Translations under genes and position numbers: made by a program
In this document: positions 11,915 to 23,159 of the stretch, in pieces
How the letters are laid out: the number at the start of each line of letters is the position of its first letter
Numbering within the stretch: the stretch's first letter is position 1
Notes under the pieces: model-generated
What the model was told of the DNA's origin: nothing
What the model saw: only the letters and a program-made list of their open reading frames with translations
The model's database searches: none
DNA from: Galeruca laticollis
Lineage: Eukaryota > Arthropoda > Insecta > Coleoptera > Chrysomelidae
Length of the DNA stretch: 64,000 bases
Reading direction: 5' to 3'
NCBI GenBank assembly: GCA_963921935.1
Contig: OY998175.1
Span: forward strand, 744,001-808,000

Positions 11915-12439
11915 TAATTGTGTTAATTTCTTTACCAAAATTATATTTGTTCATAGGTACTGAAAATGCTCTTTGTTTGCTGCTAATTTATATGAAATAG
12001 TTACATCAGTGTGTGTTGGTTTCCTGTAAATTGAATAATTAAGTATATTATTAACTTTTAAAATTTTTAAATCAAGATTTCATCATTAATATGATTGAAA
12101 AATAAATCTAATTGTCGTTCACTATTTATAAAACAAGCTAATATGTAATCTACATAACTATACCAAAATAAGATATTTTTGGAATTGTTACATTCAAAGA
12201 TTTTTCAATCTAAACTGTACATAAAAATGTTTGCCAAGATTGACTTTTTGTTTATCAGCTTTTTATGATAATTGAAGACCAGAAGAGGTGTTAATGCAAT
12301 TTGTTTAGTTTTGAAATGAATTGAAATTATCGCTTCAAATGATTTAATTTTAAATAGTTTTTGATGGCATAATATATTATATCAAAATATCTTGTAGTAG
12401 TTCAACTTATTAAGAAATATATAGTCAGTGAACCCTTCT

Positions 12440-12960
12440 ACCATTGGATGGTGTAGGGTATGATGCGTTTATTCATGTACGAATTTTTTCCATACTCGTA
12501 TGTTCTGTGCCAATTTCGCTGCTAGTTTCCAGTTTATATCTATGTTATCTAGTATTTTTTCTACATCTTTGTCAGACGTCTTCTTGGTCTGCCCCTTCTC
12601 TTGATCTTTTGTGTTTTCGCTCTCCAAACTCTTTTTGCTGGTCTTTCCTCGTTCACTCTTTGCAAATGTCCCCACCCATCAGATTGTCTCCCTTCTATAA
12701 ATTTCAGTGTAGACCTAACTAAATTTATCAGCCCTTCTCTCCCTGGGTGATTCCTAAAGCTGTTCTAAGATATTTCATTTCCGTTGCTTGTATTTTGCTT
12801 TTCTGTTGTTCTGTTAAGACTCAAGATTCGCATCCAAATGCCAGTATTGGTCGATATAGCGTTTCGAAAACCTTTATTTTTGTCTGCTTTGAAATTTCCC
12901 TTTTATTTATAAAATGTACTTTATATCAGCTTTAATTATTACTCATTTTAAAACCTAAAT
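12440..12960 (-). pseudogene. LINE ORF2 C-terminal fragment
   Basis: Minus-strand translation gives, with stops, KVFETLYRPILAFGCES, then ATEMKYLRTALGIT, and finally DVEKILDNIDINWKLAAK and WKKFVHE. This order (a TLxRPILxYG block, a MKYLR block, then a basic region and RxVWKKFV) is the region after the reverse transcriptase of common insect LINEs. The 68-codon open part is 12469-12675. It is probably the 3' part of the LINE whose endonuclease piece lies at 13340-13690. Confidence 0.65.
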
Positions 12961-13339
12961 ATTCCGAAAACGGTACACAGTATCGAGTTTTACAAAGAGT
13001 ACTTTTTTAGTGTAAAATTGAATGTTAATTGAGTTCACATAAAATTTTGGACACAAAATTCAACCTCAAAAAGATATGTTCAAAATTACTCGGAATGAAC
13101 CGTGTAACTAGCGCCCTATGCTAGATATAAAAACAAATTTATTCAGTTTCCAAACCATATTCGTACAAAATTTCATTAAAATGTCGCCAGTAGTTTCAAC
13201 ATAATCGTAAAAAATGTGTATTAGAATTCTTTTTTCAACACCCTGTATTTTGAATACGGATGCTGTTACGAAATTTTATCACTGGGCGAACCCAACTTAT
13301 TTTGCAGTGTTCTACTTATCCTAGCATGGGGGTCACCTT

Positions 13340-13690
13340 TTTTGAAACACTTTGTATATCAATATATTATTTCATTATTCCTTGTCCTTTTTTTGTTTCC
13401 GTTATTCTCAGTATGTCAACCCCCAAATTTTCGAACTCCCCTTCTAATTCTATTTCTTTTCCTGTTATACTTTCATATACATTCCATGTCGCTATTTTCC
13501 ATATATTAGATTCCATTATATCATACTGGTTTTTCTTATTTCCCCTTTGTTTTACTGTTTCTCTGTCTTTCAATGTCTCGTTTTCTCTATTCATTACCGT
13601 TATCAGTTCTTCTCCTGTTTTCTTTGTTTTCGTAATTGCCAAAATATCTAGATTTGTTTTTACAGGTTCTTGCTTAGGCTGAACACCCAG
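13340..13690 (-). pseudogene. LINE endonuclease (APE-type) N-terminal fragment
   Basis: A 91-codon minus-strand frame (13367-13642) contains IWKIATWNVYESITGKEIEL and GVDILRITETKKGQG. The WNV and TETK motifs are the start of the APE-type endonuclease of LINE ORF2. It has the same orientation as the C-terminal fragment 0.4 kb downstream on that strand, so both may be one internally deleted element. The region between holds unrelated AT-rich DNA. Confidence 0.7.
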
Positions 13691-14453
13691 TATATCTTTA
13701 AATATTTTAGAAATGTATATCGGAGCTAGGAATTTCGTTCGGGGGGAGGTTCCAAAACCAGGAGGGTACGGAGGAAATTTTTGAAATTCAGGGTACCTGG
13801 TAGAAGGTTTTAAACTAATTTTACGACTTCATAATCGAAAAAACTTCATTTTTCAAAGAAATCTTTTGTAAATTCATGATTTTTATGGATACTTTTTATA
13901 CAAAATACATTTTTTCCGTAATATCAATAATAGAAAAATTGTCAACTTTTTAAGACATACTGTATATAACTTATATTAGTAAGGAGAAGTATTTATGTTC
14001 AATTATCAAATTTTGCAAGATCTGAAGATTAACAATTATTGGTAAAACCCAAATAATCATAAAAAAGAGAAAGTATTATAGTAACCCAGAAAATACAAAT
14101 AAAAGGACATTTTTACCGCTTCAAATACAATAAACTTTGACATGTAGATGCAATAAATATTTATGACACATATAATTTACTAATCCCTTGACCTGACTAC
14201 ATCTTCTAAGAAATGTATTTAGGTACTTATTGATAATAATCTATAAAACCCTGTCATCATTGTTGGGTTGACTTCAGTTCCTTTTATTTTTGAAAGGACC
14301 CTAAGTTGACAAAAGTATAAAACAATTCTATGAACTGTAGGAAATTTGTTATATTGATTGTTAAGAACGACAATAGAGGAAACGATTACAAAAATGTTGT
14401 TTATAAAATTCACTTGTTGGGATTCCAGATGTTTTTATGAATTTTTATATATA

Positions 14454-14695
14454 TACAGTGTGTCTACGTAAGTTGGCGGTATGTCGGAAACGTTTTTATT
14501 ATTAATTTTTCGAAAAAAGTTATTCTTTATAAAAAGTTCTACATGGTACAAAACCTAAAATGCAATCATCAGATATCAAAATTTAGCAGTCGTATACGAG
14601 GTTTGTCAAAAAATGTGATTTTTGCTCAAAAGAATAAAGTACCTTTATTTTTGATAATATCGAAAATTGTTATTAAGAAAAAATGGAAAGGTAGA
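14454..14695 (+). mobile_element. Solitary mariner-type terminus, matching the end at 37860-38096
   Basis: After a TA (14452-14453) the sequence starts TACAGTGTGTC and is the inverted match of 37860-38096 over about 240 bp with scattered changes; shared blocks include ATCAGATATCAAAATTTAG and CAAAAAATGT. There it ends a mariner transposase remnant; here no transposase or second end is visible. Confidence 0.6.
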
Positions 14696-14954
14696 AGATA
14701 AGATGCAAAGTCTCTGGTGAGATGCATGGTAGAGGGGGTTCTTCTTCTTTCTCTGTTGATAAGACCTTTCCAGTTCTATTGGCGTTGGTAAATATAACCG
14801 GTGCAGAGCTTTTACCGTTTCGAAAATTCAAGTTTGATAGTTAACGTCAGTAGTTGCTATCAAGGAATATCAATTGTCTATCAGTTATTTCCGTTTTGGA
14901 GCGAAAACGTCCAATTCTAACCTGGTGGCGTCTTTTAATCCTGTGTTTGTGTGA

Positions 14955-14978
14955 ATTATTATTATTATTATTATTATT
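14955..14978. repeat. (ATT)n microsatellite
   Basis: About eight units of ATT in a row. Confidence 0.9.
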
Positions 14979-15137
14979 TTTAAAAGTTATTTTTCCCTGA
15001 CTTGATCCACGTGTTGGAGTTCTTCAATCTTATGGTTTTCAATAAAGAAGTCAATCTCGAACTGGATTTAAGTCCAATATTATCCCTTATTTGATAGAGT
15101 TGTGAATAATTTGCTTTTGCCTCTATTTGTAGCGCCC

Positions 15138-15205
15138 CTGATGATGGGAGCAAACGTTCCCGAAAGCTTGGATATTTAACCAAGAAAGAGTCCTCTCTCG
15201 TCCAA
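15138..15205 (+). ncRNA. Hammerhead-ribozyme-like motif (weak)
   Basis: CTGATGA at 15138-15144 is followed by a short hairpin (GGGA...TCCC) and GAAA at 15162-15165, then a second hairpin CTTGG...CCAAG. The order CUGAUGA, helix II, GAAA, helix III is that of hammerhead ribozymes, known in the terminal repeats of Penelope-like elements, and PLE fragments are common nearby. The expected UH cleavage step right after helix III and a good helix I are not evident, so this may be a decayed or chance match. Confidence 0.25.
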
Positions 15206-15419
15206 TTGCTGCATTCTCCAATATTTTTGAGTCATCCTTCTCCTGCTTACATCCCGCGCAAGCTTCGTGGATCCCGCGGTGGCATCCAGAGCATCTTACC
15301 CATCCTTCACAATCCTCGAACAGGAATACAACTCACAGCAGTAAATACAATCAACATTACTTACATCACTATCAGATTGTTCTTAAAATTGTAGTTGAAG
15401 TTTCACCTGTACTTCACAA

Positions 15420-16600
15420 TTCCTTTGCATGGTACTGTCTTTCTGTTTTTTCTTTGGGACAAAAATTTCCCTTTTTTCTTTCTCTTCATTTGCGTCTTCA
15501 AAATCCGTCTAATTTTCTTTTGATTTTCTTTTTTGCTCGTTCTAATTCCAATTTATGTGGCTTGATGTCAACACAACAGCAGTTCCTTTTTTTCCAGTTT
15601 GTCTTTTTAACAGCTTTTGGTTTTGGTAATGGAATTATATCTCTTGGGCTTACAGTGAATGAATGTCCTTTTTGTGTTGTCGACTGGTTGGAGTCTGGGA
15701 GAAGGCACTGGTTGTGGACTGGATGATGTCTTGGTTGTGGTCTGAAAGAAGGCACTAGTTGTGAAATGGAAGGTGGACCTGGTTGGAGTCTGTCTGGGAG
15801 AAGGTCCTTATTGTGGACTGGACAAGTCCTTGGTTGATGTTGGGGAGAAGGCTATTATGGTGAACTGTGAATTATTCTGTATTGAAGCGCCCCTTCTTAC
15901 TGTAGGATTTATTGCCAGCCTCAAATTGATTTTATGGATCTTCAAAAAGTAGGCCTAAGCCTTCTTGAGCTGATTCAAGTTCGAGTTCATCAGTTTAACG
16001 TGCTTCACGCTTTTGTTGATTAGGTCTAAGCTTTTGCAACGTAATTAGCTTCTTTGAAGACATCTTGGTTTAGTTGCACAATCCATTTATAGCCGTTGCT
16101 GGATTTGCTGCCTTTAAAAAAGCTTCTTTAAGAAGTCGGCTAACTTGAAATTGGGTCACAACCCTTCCAGGCTTGTTTTTTAGATATTTTTCAATCGGTT
16201 GGACATCGAATCTATTGAATGGACCCATAAACGAGACATCCAAAGGCTGGATTTTATGGCAACAATGGGGTAGTAAGCAAATGCTGTTTCAATAAATGCC
16301 AGGCTTTTTGCATGGGTTGAATGGTCGTCCAAGATTAAGAATATTGGATCGGACGCTGATGATTTGACATGATTCAGAAAATGGTTAAACTATTGAAGGA
16401 AAATCTCACTTTGTATCTATCCAGATCGGTGACAGGCGAACATTGTTCCAGCTGCTTTCATCCTAAGCCTTGGAAAAATTACGATTGGCGGAATAAAGTT
16501 CCCTCCAACTGACATACATACAACAAAGGTTCATAGATGACCTCTATCAGCCGATGTCAAAGCACCAACTTGATGCCTATTCCTAAGAGTGAGAATCATG
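15420..16600 (-). pseudogene. Tigger/pogo-type transposase remnant
   Basis: Heavily broken DDE_1 transposase, minus strand. From 16590 downward: QVGALTSADRGHL, IPPIVIFPRLRMKAAGTMF, then DPIFLILDDHSTHAKSLAF with the second catalytic Asp. Next come CCHKIQPLDVSFMGPFN with the third Asp and KPGRVVTQFQVSRLLKEAF. The C-terminal linker (15498-15755) keeps TVSPRDIIPLPKPKAVKK, typical of the tail of these insect Tigger proteins. Between them (15660-15870) is a run of imperfect short repeats around gagaaggc/ggttggagtct, i.e. a Ser/Pro-rich linker that has expanded. Many stops and frameshifts. Confidence 0.7.
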
Positions 16601-17050
16601 GAGCTCAATATGACTATTATCTGCTCATTTTGACAATTATTACTTAATAAGGCAGTTTAATAGTGGAGAACTCCCTAGATTTACCTGTTCATTGAGTACT
16701 TTATATTATGAGTATCTAATCTAACTCCTCAGGGAAATATAGTTCTTGTTTCTTATCACAAATATGTAGTACTTCTAGTTCTGTGTTGGGTGTCAATGAA
16801 TCTTTGGTGTGAAGTAGATTTTTTGCGTAGTTTGATTTATCTGGTTGTTTTAATCTGTATGTTCATAAGTGTTCACTGTATCTGATTTCAAAATTTCTAA
16901 GGGTTTGACCTATATAGGCAGCATTACAATCTGGACATTTAAGTTTATATTTATACTAGACTTTTTTAATGGGGATATTTTTGTTTTTACATTTAACAAT
17001 TTTGTACTTAGATATATTACTTTCTGTTTAAAAAAAATTATTGTCTGTTA
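16600..17050 (-). mobile_element. Penelope-like element GIY-YIG fragment
   Basis: Minus-strand translation contains INIKLKCPDCNAAYIGQTLR, then SNYAKNLLHT and TELEVLHICDKKQELYF. C-x2-C, the AYIGQT block, R-x3-H and NYA-x-HL are the GIY-YIG endonuclease signature of PLEs. It is the best preserved of the three related copies (10370-10800, 16600-17050, 23160-23355), all on the minus strand. Confidence 0.7.
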
Positions 17051-17310
17051 TTTTCTTTCAATATCTGTTTGTGTCTTATATCGTTTTATTTATTCTATAG
17101 TATAATCTTGTTGATTTATTGCCTTATTTGTTATTTCAGGGTCCATTTTCTGTCTTATGTGATGATTATGACTTGTTATTCATATGCTGATACTCTTTCT
17201 AGAATGATTCCTTCACTTTTGTCTATGTTTATTTCCATTTTCTTTCCTTCAATCTCTATATTCCGTTTATTTTCTTATATATACAAAATTTATGATTGCG
17301 CAAATTTTTA
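17050..17310 (-). pseudogene. Possible LINE reverse-transcriptase fragment
   Basis: With several stops, the minus strand gives MEINIDKSEGIILERVSAYE, IIIT, and INK...RHKQILKENN, resembling the segment between the YxDD block and the C-terminal region of LINE ORF2. Weak; composition could mislead. Confidence 0.35.
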
Positions 17311-18486
17311 ATATAATTTGAAATATTTTATATAGGTATAGGATTTTTTTCAATACATTTTTACAAAATATTGAATGCCAAAGATCTAATACTTTAATCA
17401 ATCATTTAGATGTTCACCTTGAAATGAAAAGTAACGACCTTCAGTTCTGAAACTGCTTGTTCATTATAGAGGTATATAGAAGCTCAAATAAAAATGTACC
17501 ATCGGTTTTAATTACCAAAGTGATTAAGGGCTTTTGTTCCTTAACATTATAATGAGTCACTTGAGTACTTATTATCTTTAAAAATGTGATTTTTTTCATA
17601 ATTTTTTTGATTTGGTTCATCATAACAAATATTTTGAGAAGATTTTTTAGGACAATTCTTGTAGTATATTTTGAATAAATTGATACACCTACTAAATATT
17701 CCAATCTTTATGATTGTTTTGTTTAGTTTAATTTGAATAATCTAATTTTACGATGGTAAATTTTTAAAAAAATTATTATTTAGTGTTTTTTTCCCAAAAT
17801 CTGACATATTTTTAAAACTATATGGATTCATAGTCTCATTAATCAGAAAATGAGTTCTAGTTTTGATCTAATTGAAAGGCATTTCTATAATATTTGAGAA
17901 TTGAGTTTCATTTGAAGCAAAAAATTCATAGACTTTCCACTACGAGTACAAACCATCTCTCAAAGTAAGAAAAATAGACACTGATATTTCTTCAGTAGCC
18001 TCTTTTCTCTATTTTAAACTTTAACTTCCTTTTTGTGGTACTTGGTTTCAGATAGGTGACGTAAAAGGTCGTCTGTGTAAATATTCTGTACTACTGTGGT
18101 TAGTTTCTATTGTTATCTTATGTCAACATATTCGATAATATGAATGAATATTATGGTGAACGCACCAGTTAGGTTCAAATTCTATAATTTGGCGAAGGCG
18201 TCGGAAACATAATCCCAATGATTTAGATTTTTTATGTTTAAAAATTGAATTGCATCAGTTTGAAGGCATTTTTTCGCGAAATTGTAGTGTTGTTCCGTTA
18301 CTTCCATATTGTACTATTGATAGAGGGCTTCGAAATATTATTAAAACTTCAATTTTGAACTAATTAAATGGAAATATATATTGTTTCGAGTTAGATTTTT
18401 TTGGTAAATACAAAATTCCAATCAAAGTTCAAATTTATTGCTCATATTTCTCAATAGTTGACATATACTATTTATTTTGATTGTCA

Positions 18487-19300
18487 GTTGTTCGAAAAAA
18501 AATTATTTCGGGTGAAAAATTATTAAAAATGGAATTTTGCGGAAAACTATGCATCAAAATCAAAAACAAGCATGTTTTTTTGGATTATACGGCACAAAAT
18601 ACATATTCTTTCATAAATTGTACCATACATTCACTTTAAGCCCAAATTTTCAGGACAAAATCGCAAAATGTTTGAAAACTTTTTGACACGCTTCCGTAAA
18701 AAATTCTATAGTTTCGAAACCATTATAGATGTCGATATAATTCTTACACAGTTCTATAGAGGAAATATCCATCTTGATTACTGATAATATTTGATTGTTT
18801 TATTTTCATATTTGTAGAAAATATACAGGGTTAAACTTGAAGGGATAATATTTGTGAATAATTACCTTAAAAAAATTTCTAGTAACTACGTCTATGGAAT
18901 GGAAGGACTAAAATTGAGGAAAATCGAAAGTGGAGTGTTCATATTATTATAGAAAAATAAACTAACTTTTTACCGATAATACAAACCGTGTTATAAGATA
19001 TCAAAGTTGAACTTTTTAAAAGAATTTCGGATTCCAAAGGGTCCCCCCTATGGATTGAAGATAAAAAAAATTTGATTTCGATTTTGATGAAATTTTGCAT
19101 AGGAGGCTTTTTTGATACGAGGAATCCAAAAAGTTTGTCTGTTTTTCGAAAAAAATTATTTTTTGTGGAAAATTAATAAAAACTATAAATCAAAATAAAA
19201 AATAGCCATATTGTTTGAATTCTACGACACCAAATAGAGAATAACATCATTTGTCACTGTAAACCCAAATTTTAAAAAACTAGAAAATTTTAGAATCAAT
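18487..19300. repeat. Diverged ~200-bp AT-rich duplication
   Basis: Two stretches (about 18487-18680 and 19138-19290) share the order ttcgaaaaaaatta, gaaaattaataaaaa, tcaaaatcaaaaa and cccaaatttt. A third weaker relative is at about 22970-23090. No coding content. It may be an old repeat family of unknown type. Confidence 0.4.
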
Positions 19301-19542
19301 AAATTCCCATATAAATATAGGGATCTATTGTGACTTGTACATAAGAAATACTCGAATCAGATATGTCAAAGTGACAATATCTATCAAATCAAATTTTGTA
19401 AAAGATTAGAAGACATGAAAAATTAACGTTGAATGTTGTTTCTTTGATTTTCAGGTACAATTTATTATTATTACATTGTATTCTGTATAGAAAACAAAAT
19501 AATCTTTGATTTTCAGAGAAACAATTTCGTTTTTTCATATAT

Positions 19543-19790
19543 AATACCACGAGAGTGAAAATTTTGTCGGCAAAATTTTTCGATTGTCATGAAAGTTTGT
19601 TGCTCGGCAATTTTGCGAATGACATTTTTAACAGAACCACGATCCGTCAGGCGAGTGGTTTTGGATTAAATGCCATGAGCAAAATTACCTAAAAGCAACA
19701 AACTTGAATACGACAAGAGAAAAATTTTACCTTACAAAATTTTTAATTGAGTGGTATTCGACATGACTATTTCACGAGAGAAAAACTAAA
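19543..19790. repeat. Possible MITE-like segment with inverted ATACCAC ends
   Basis: AATACCACGAGAGTGAAAATT at the left and an inverted, imperfect counterpart (AATTGAGTGGTATT) at about 19744-19758 enclose roughly 200 bp. cacgagag occurs at both sides. It lies directly 3' of the Crypton remnant. Confidence 0.3.
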
Positions 19791-19869
19791 AAATCATATG
19801 TTTAAACGTTTTATTTATTGCAAACTTCAATTATACAAAGCCAAAAAAATAATAACATTATGAAAAAAA

Positions 19870-20979
19870 TTACTTATTTATGTAAAAAGTACAATTATTA
19901 TAATTGTACGTTGTAGCATTATTTTGGGGATTGTTTTGCATCATAACCTGTGATGAATTTAAGTTAGAAACTGAGGATTCCTTTTCTTTATTTTTATTTT
20001 CTCGAAGGTTCTCTATAAGTTGGAAATGGTGTTCTTCATTTAATTGTAAATATGGTTTCAAAGAATGGGCAGAAGAATGTCCTGTAAGCTTAATTACTTC
20101 TTGTTCACTAACCCATTCTTTTGCTAATGCAGATATTGCAGAAGCTCTATGTGAATGATTGGTTATTTTTATTTTTTTGTGTCTATACCAATTGATTCTG
20201 CCGATATTTTCGTCCACTTTGAAATTGTATTAATTCCCAATGGTGAATTTTTGTACCATATTCCTTTCTCCCAATTTGGATGTACTGTTAAAAATAATCT
20301 TGTTGTTAGATATGGATTGGGTTCTCTTTTTTCAATAATTTTTAAAAATAAACGAACGGGACACAAATTGTTGTTAGCATTATTTCTCACCAGCCACTTA
20401 CTGCCAGATAAAGCTTTTGATCCTCCTTGTGTCGTTTTGGAAAAGATTGGATTATATTCTACCCTGCCAGTAAAATTACCTTTATTATCATATTCTTTTT
20501 TAAAGTAAAGTAATTAATATCACAATTAGCAGCTTCATTTCCACGCCATGCTAATTCGAACGAACTTTTTTTGTAACCCATCAGGATTATCTTCAGAATA
20601 GCTTTCTACCATTTCCATTAATTCTTCATTGGTAAACGCGTTAGAACTTCTTTTTCTGGTTTCAGGTTCAGCCTGAAGCTTTTTACCTACGTTTTGTATC
20701 CCTGGCCAATCTAGCAAATGTATAGGTAATATCTTAAAATGGATCAATTTTGATGTTAAATTCTAGAAAATATTTTTCCTGAACCATTTGAGCAGTCATA
20801 TTCCAAAGTGTTTTCACACTAGCTTCAGTATAATCAGTTCCATCTCTTTTTTTCATGTTAAAACCATAATCTTCAAGAATTTTTGCTAGAACTTGTTCAG
20901 AAGTATCCTTTTCTAACGTATAATTACGTGCGTCCAGAAACATTCTAAACTGTTCCCACGCAGACTTTTTTGTCTTCAT
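19870..20979 (-). pseudogene. Crypton-type tyrosine recombinase remnant
   Basis: Minus-strand DNA transposon recombinase in four open pieces split by frameshifts. The N-terminal core-binding part reads KSAWEQFRMFLDARNY and DGTDYTEASVKTLW (20979-20734). The catalytic part starts with AWRGNEAANCDINYF near 20560, supplying the first Arg. After TQGGSKALSGSKWLVRNN and HPNWEKGIWYKNSPLGIN (20390-20169) the last piece has NHSHRASAISAL (HxxR), LTGHSS (second His) and KPYLQL (nucleophilic Tyr). The R, HxxR, H, Y order marks a tyrosine recombinase, and the N-terminal style fits Cryptons (DUF3504-like). It ends with a Gln/Asn-rich tail. It lies in the btd intron, opposite strand. Confidence 0.75.
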
Positions 20980-21865
20980 TGTTATTTCACGGTGTACTTT
21001 GCTTAATTGTACTCTCTATTTCATTTATTGAATTATTTCCAAATATTGTATTATTCATGTTAATAATACTTATTTAAATTTTTGAAACAGTTTTAATAAT
21101 TTTTAGACAGTTAAATAAATAAATAAACAACTTAGTTTCCTTAGAAACCACTAACAAAGATTTTATATTGAATTTTATCACAGAGTGATAGAATTTTATA
21201 CACATAGATTTGATATATTAAACGTCAAAAAATTGCCGCGACAAGACAAAAAACTAGTGCTACTCAACACTTCGATCTTGATTCCGATTTTGTTTATAAT
21301 CGAAATCGAAAACGGATTGATGTTTGTTGAACGACCAAAACAAATTGTCATTTGTCATATCAGTTCACAAATCAATATTGACATAACCTCATCTTTATTT
21401 TGGTTCATTTCACGTGTTTTTCACAAGTTCATTAGTTTAATTACGTTTAATTTTATAGAAGCTGTTCTGTTAACTAAAAATGTAATATACAATTGCTAAA
21501 TATAACTCACCACATAACCCATAGACAAACGGTTGTTTATTTAACTTTTTCGACCAATCATATGCTTCCGATTTAACGATTGTTTTCAATAGCATCATAA
21601 TTTTAGACCGATTATAATCAGAGTAATCGATTGATATCGAAAATGTATTGTTAAACATGTTGTTCTGTAAATGACAGGAAATGATTGTAATCGATTGTCG
21701 CGTTGAATAGCACTATTGCCAGTTCAAAACCTTCAAATTTTGTCAGTTATCAATTTACTCTAGTGAAATAGTCATTCAAATATATACAAATTTTTGACAA
21801 TTTCATCAAAAATTTCTCTTTCACAGCTTTCACCGTTTATTAATCTAAATTTTTTAATGTTACAG

Positions 21866-22756
21866 ATAAGCCCTTTAAATCTACTAGCAGCAACGTGCAA
21901 TCGCCTGTACAACCATCAACCTTATTCCCATACCCAACTGTCACCAGCGTCTACAACGTCTTGCAGTAGCGATGGCTACGTATCGCAAATCCCAATCGAA
22001 TCATCAAGATCGCCCTTGGAGTATTCTCCTCATTATCAACCAAGTTACAGTCATGCGTATTCAAATCAATACTGGTTTCAGCACTCTCCACCACACGGAG
22101 ACATTGCAACAAGTGGATACCAACCGAATCACCAGAGCATGAATCAGCAATACCAGTGGTCTCAAAGTAATTATATGAGTAGTTTAGCTTCCAAGATGAT
22201 GGTTAAACCCGAATTAGGATATTCTTCGAAAGCCCGTAGATGCATTAAATGTCAGTGTCCCAATTGTATTAACGAAGAAAACGGTTTGAAGAAACCTAGC
22301 GCTAAGAAAGTTCACATATGTCACTATCCTGGTTGTGATAAAGTTTACGGAAAAACCTCGCATCTTCAAGCGCATCTAAGATGGCATACCGGGGAAAGAC
22401 CTTTCGTTTGTAATTGGTTGTTCTGCGGTAAAAGATTTACGAGATCGGACGAGCTACAAAGGCATCTTAGAACACATACTGGAGAAAAACGATTCGCATG
22501 TACGATATGTTCTAAAAGATTCATGAGATCCGATCATTTAACTAAACACGTCAAGACACATAAAAACGGTTCGGTCAGTCCGGGTAAGAAGAATGAAAAA
22601 GAAGTACCTAAAGACGACACTGAAATCAAATCGGATTCACAACCACAGTTCAAACTGCAACCGGTTTCCCAAACGCATTACGATACACAACTTTTACATC
22701 CCGCACCACCCTCGTATAACAATGGATTGTACTTGCATACTTACAACGAACAGTGA
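21866..22756 (+). CDS. btd: buttonhead/Sp5-type transcription factor, exon 2 (SP box, Btd box, three zinc fingers)
   Basis: Main exon of an Sp-family DNA-binding activator; with exon 1 the protein is 317 residues. The SP box ISPLNLLAATCNRL opens the exon (residues 22-35). A Ser/Tyr/Gln/Pro-rich region follows, then the Btd box RRCIKCQCPNC at about 145-155. Three C2H2 fingers run from about 171 to 253: HICHYPGCDKVYGKTSHLQA, then VCNWLFCGKRFTRSDELQR, then ACTICSKRFMRSDHLTK. The recognition residues (KTSHLQA, RSDELQR, RSDHLTK) are those of Sp/KLF proteins that bind GC/GT boxes. SP box plus Btd box separates Sp from KLF proteins. Short length and the SP-box variant favour btd/Sp5 over Sp1-4 or Sp8. 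Known role in insects: head-gap and appendage patterning. A frame upstream to 21794 exists but lies in the intron. Stop TGA at 22754-22756. Confidence 0.85.
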   Translation: MSPLNLLAATCNRLYNHQPYSHTQLSPASTTSCSSDGYVSQIPIESSRSPLEYSPHYQPSYSHAYSNQYWFQHSPPHGDIATSGYQPNHQSMNQQYQWSQSNYMSSLASKMMVKPELGYSSKARRCIKCQCPNCINEENGLKKPSAKKVHICHYPGCDKVYGKTSHLQAHLRWHTGERPFVCNWLFCGKRFTRSDELQRHLRTHTGEKRFACTICSKRFMRSDHLTKHVKTHKNGSVSPGKKNEKEVPKDDTEIKSDSQPQFKLQPVSQTHYDTQLLHPAPPSYNNGLYLHTYNEQ

Positions 22757-22850
22757 TTTAAAAGATTATTTAATAGGGTCCAAAATGTATATAAAATATT
22801 GTATATATATGTGTGTATATATTAATTGAATTATTTTAATAAATGCCTTA
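22757..22850 (+). terminator. btd: btd 3' UTR and polyadenylation signal
   Basis: AATAAA at 22838-22843, 82 nt after the stop codon, in AT-rich sequence; the transcript likely ends shortly after. Confidence 0.6.
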
Positions 22851-23159
22851 TTATTTATATTGAACTTTTGTTTTTTTTAGGGAGGGCTGGGGGTTCAAAT
22901 TAACCAGTTGATTTCCCTTATGTAACGAGATTTTAATTTCTTTTCTCTAATATTTCTGAAAATATTTTTTAATTTCCTTAAAAACCAAAATTTCAAAAAA
23001 CTGAACGAAAAAAGGATTCCTCGTATTAAATAAAATACATAGCACTGCATAATTTTGTTCATACATTCAGTGTAAACCAAAATTTACAATTTTTTGTTCA
23101 GCAAAGTTTTTAATAAATTTTTTACATGCGTCCATAAAATATTCTATAATCTATAACTG

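Larger units (their letters stand above)
9760..21865 (+). other. 12.1-kb btd intron crowded with transposable elements
   Basis: Begins GTGCGT and ends tttaatgttacag. It holds two PLE 3' ends, a Helentron-like repeat, two LINE pieces, a mariner end, a Tigger/pogo remnant, a Crypton remnant and AT-rich DNA with no visible genes. Unassigned stretches longer than 300 bp are about 9762-10369, 11915-12439, 13691-14453, 17320-19540 and 21000-21860. I see no conserved coding exon in them. Enhancers could be present but cannot be seen from one sequence. Confidence 0.6.

Noticed and set aside
12444..12935. Plus-strand frames over the LINE fragment
   Set aside because: They are reverse-strand shadows; the minus strand carries the LINE motifs.
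15454..15952. Plus-strand frames of 63-90 codons
   Set aside because: The minus strand encodes the Tigger tail here; the plus frames are shadows.
17441..17704. 87-codon minus-strand frame
   Set aside because: Very AT-rich (Ile/Lys/Asn), no motif I recognise.
21794..21865. Upstream 24 codons of the long btd exon frame as the real protein start
   Set aside because: They precede a good acceptor (tgttacag) and contain no Sp-family feature; exon 1 at 9697 joins in phase to the SP box.
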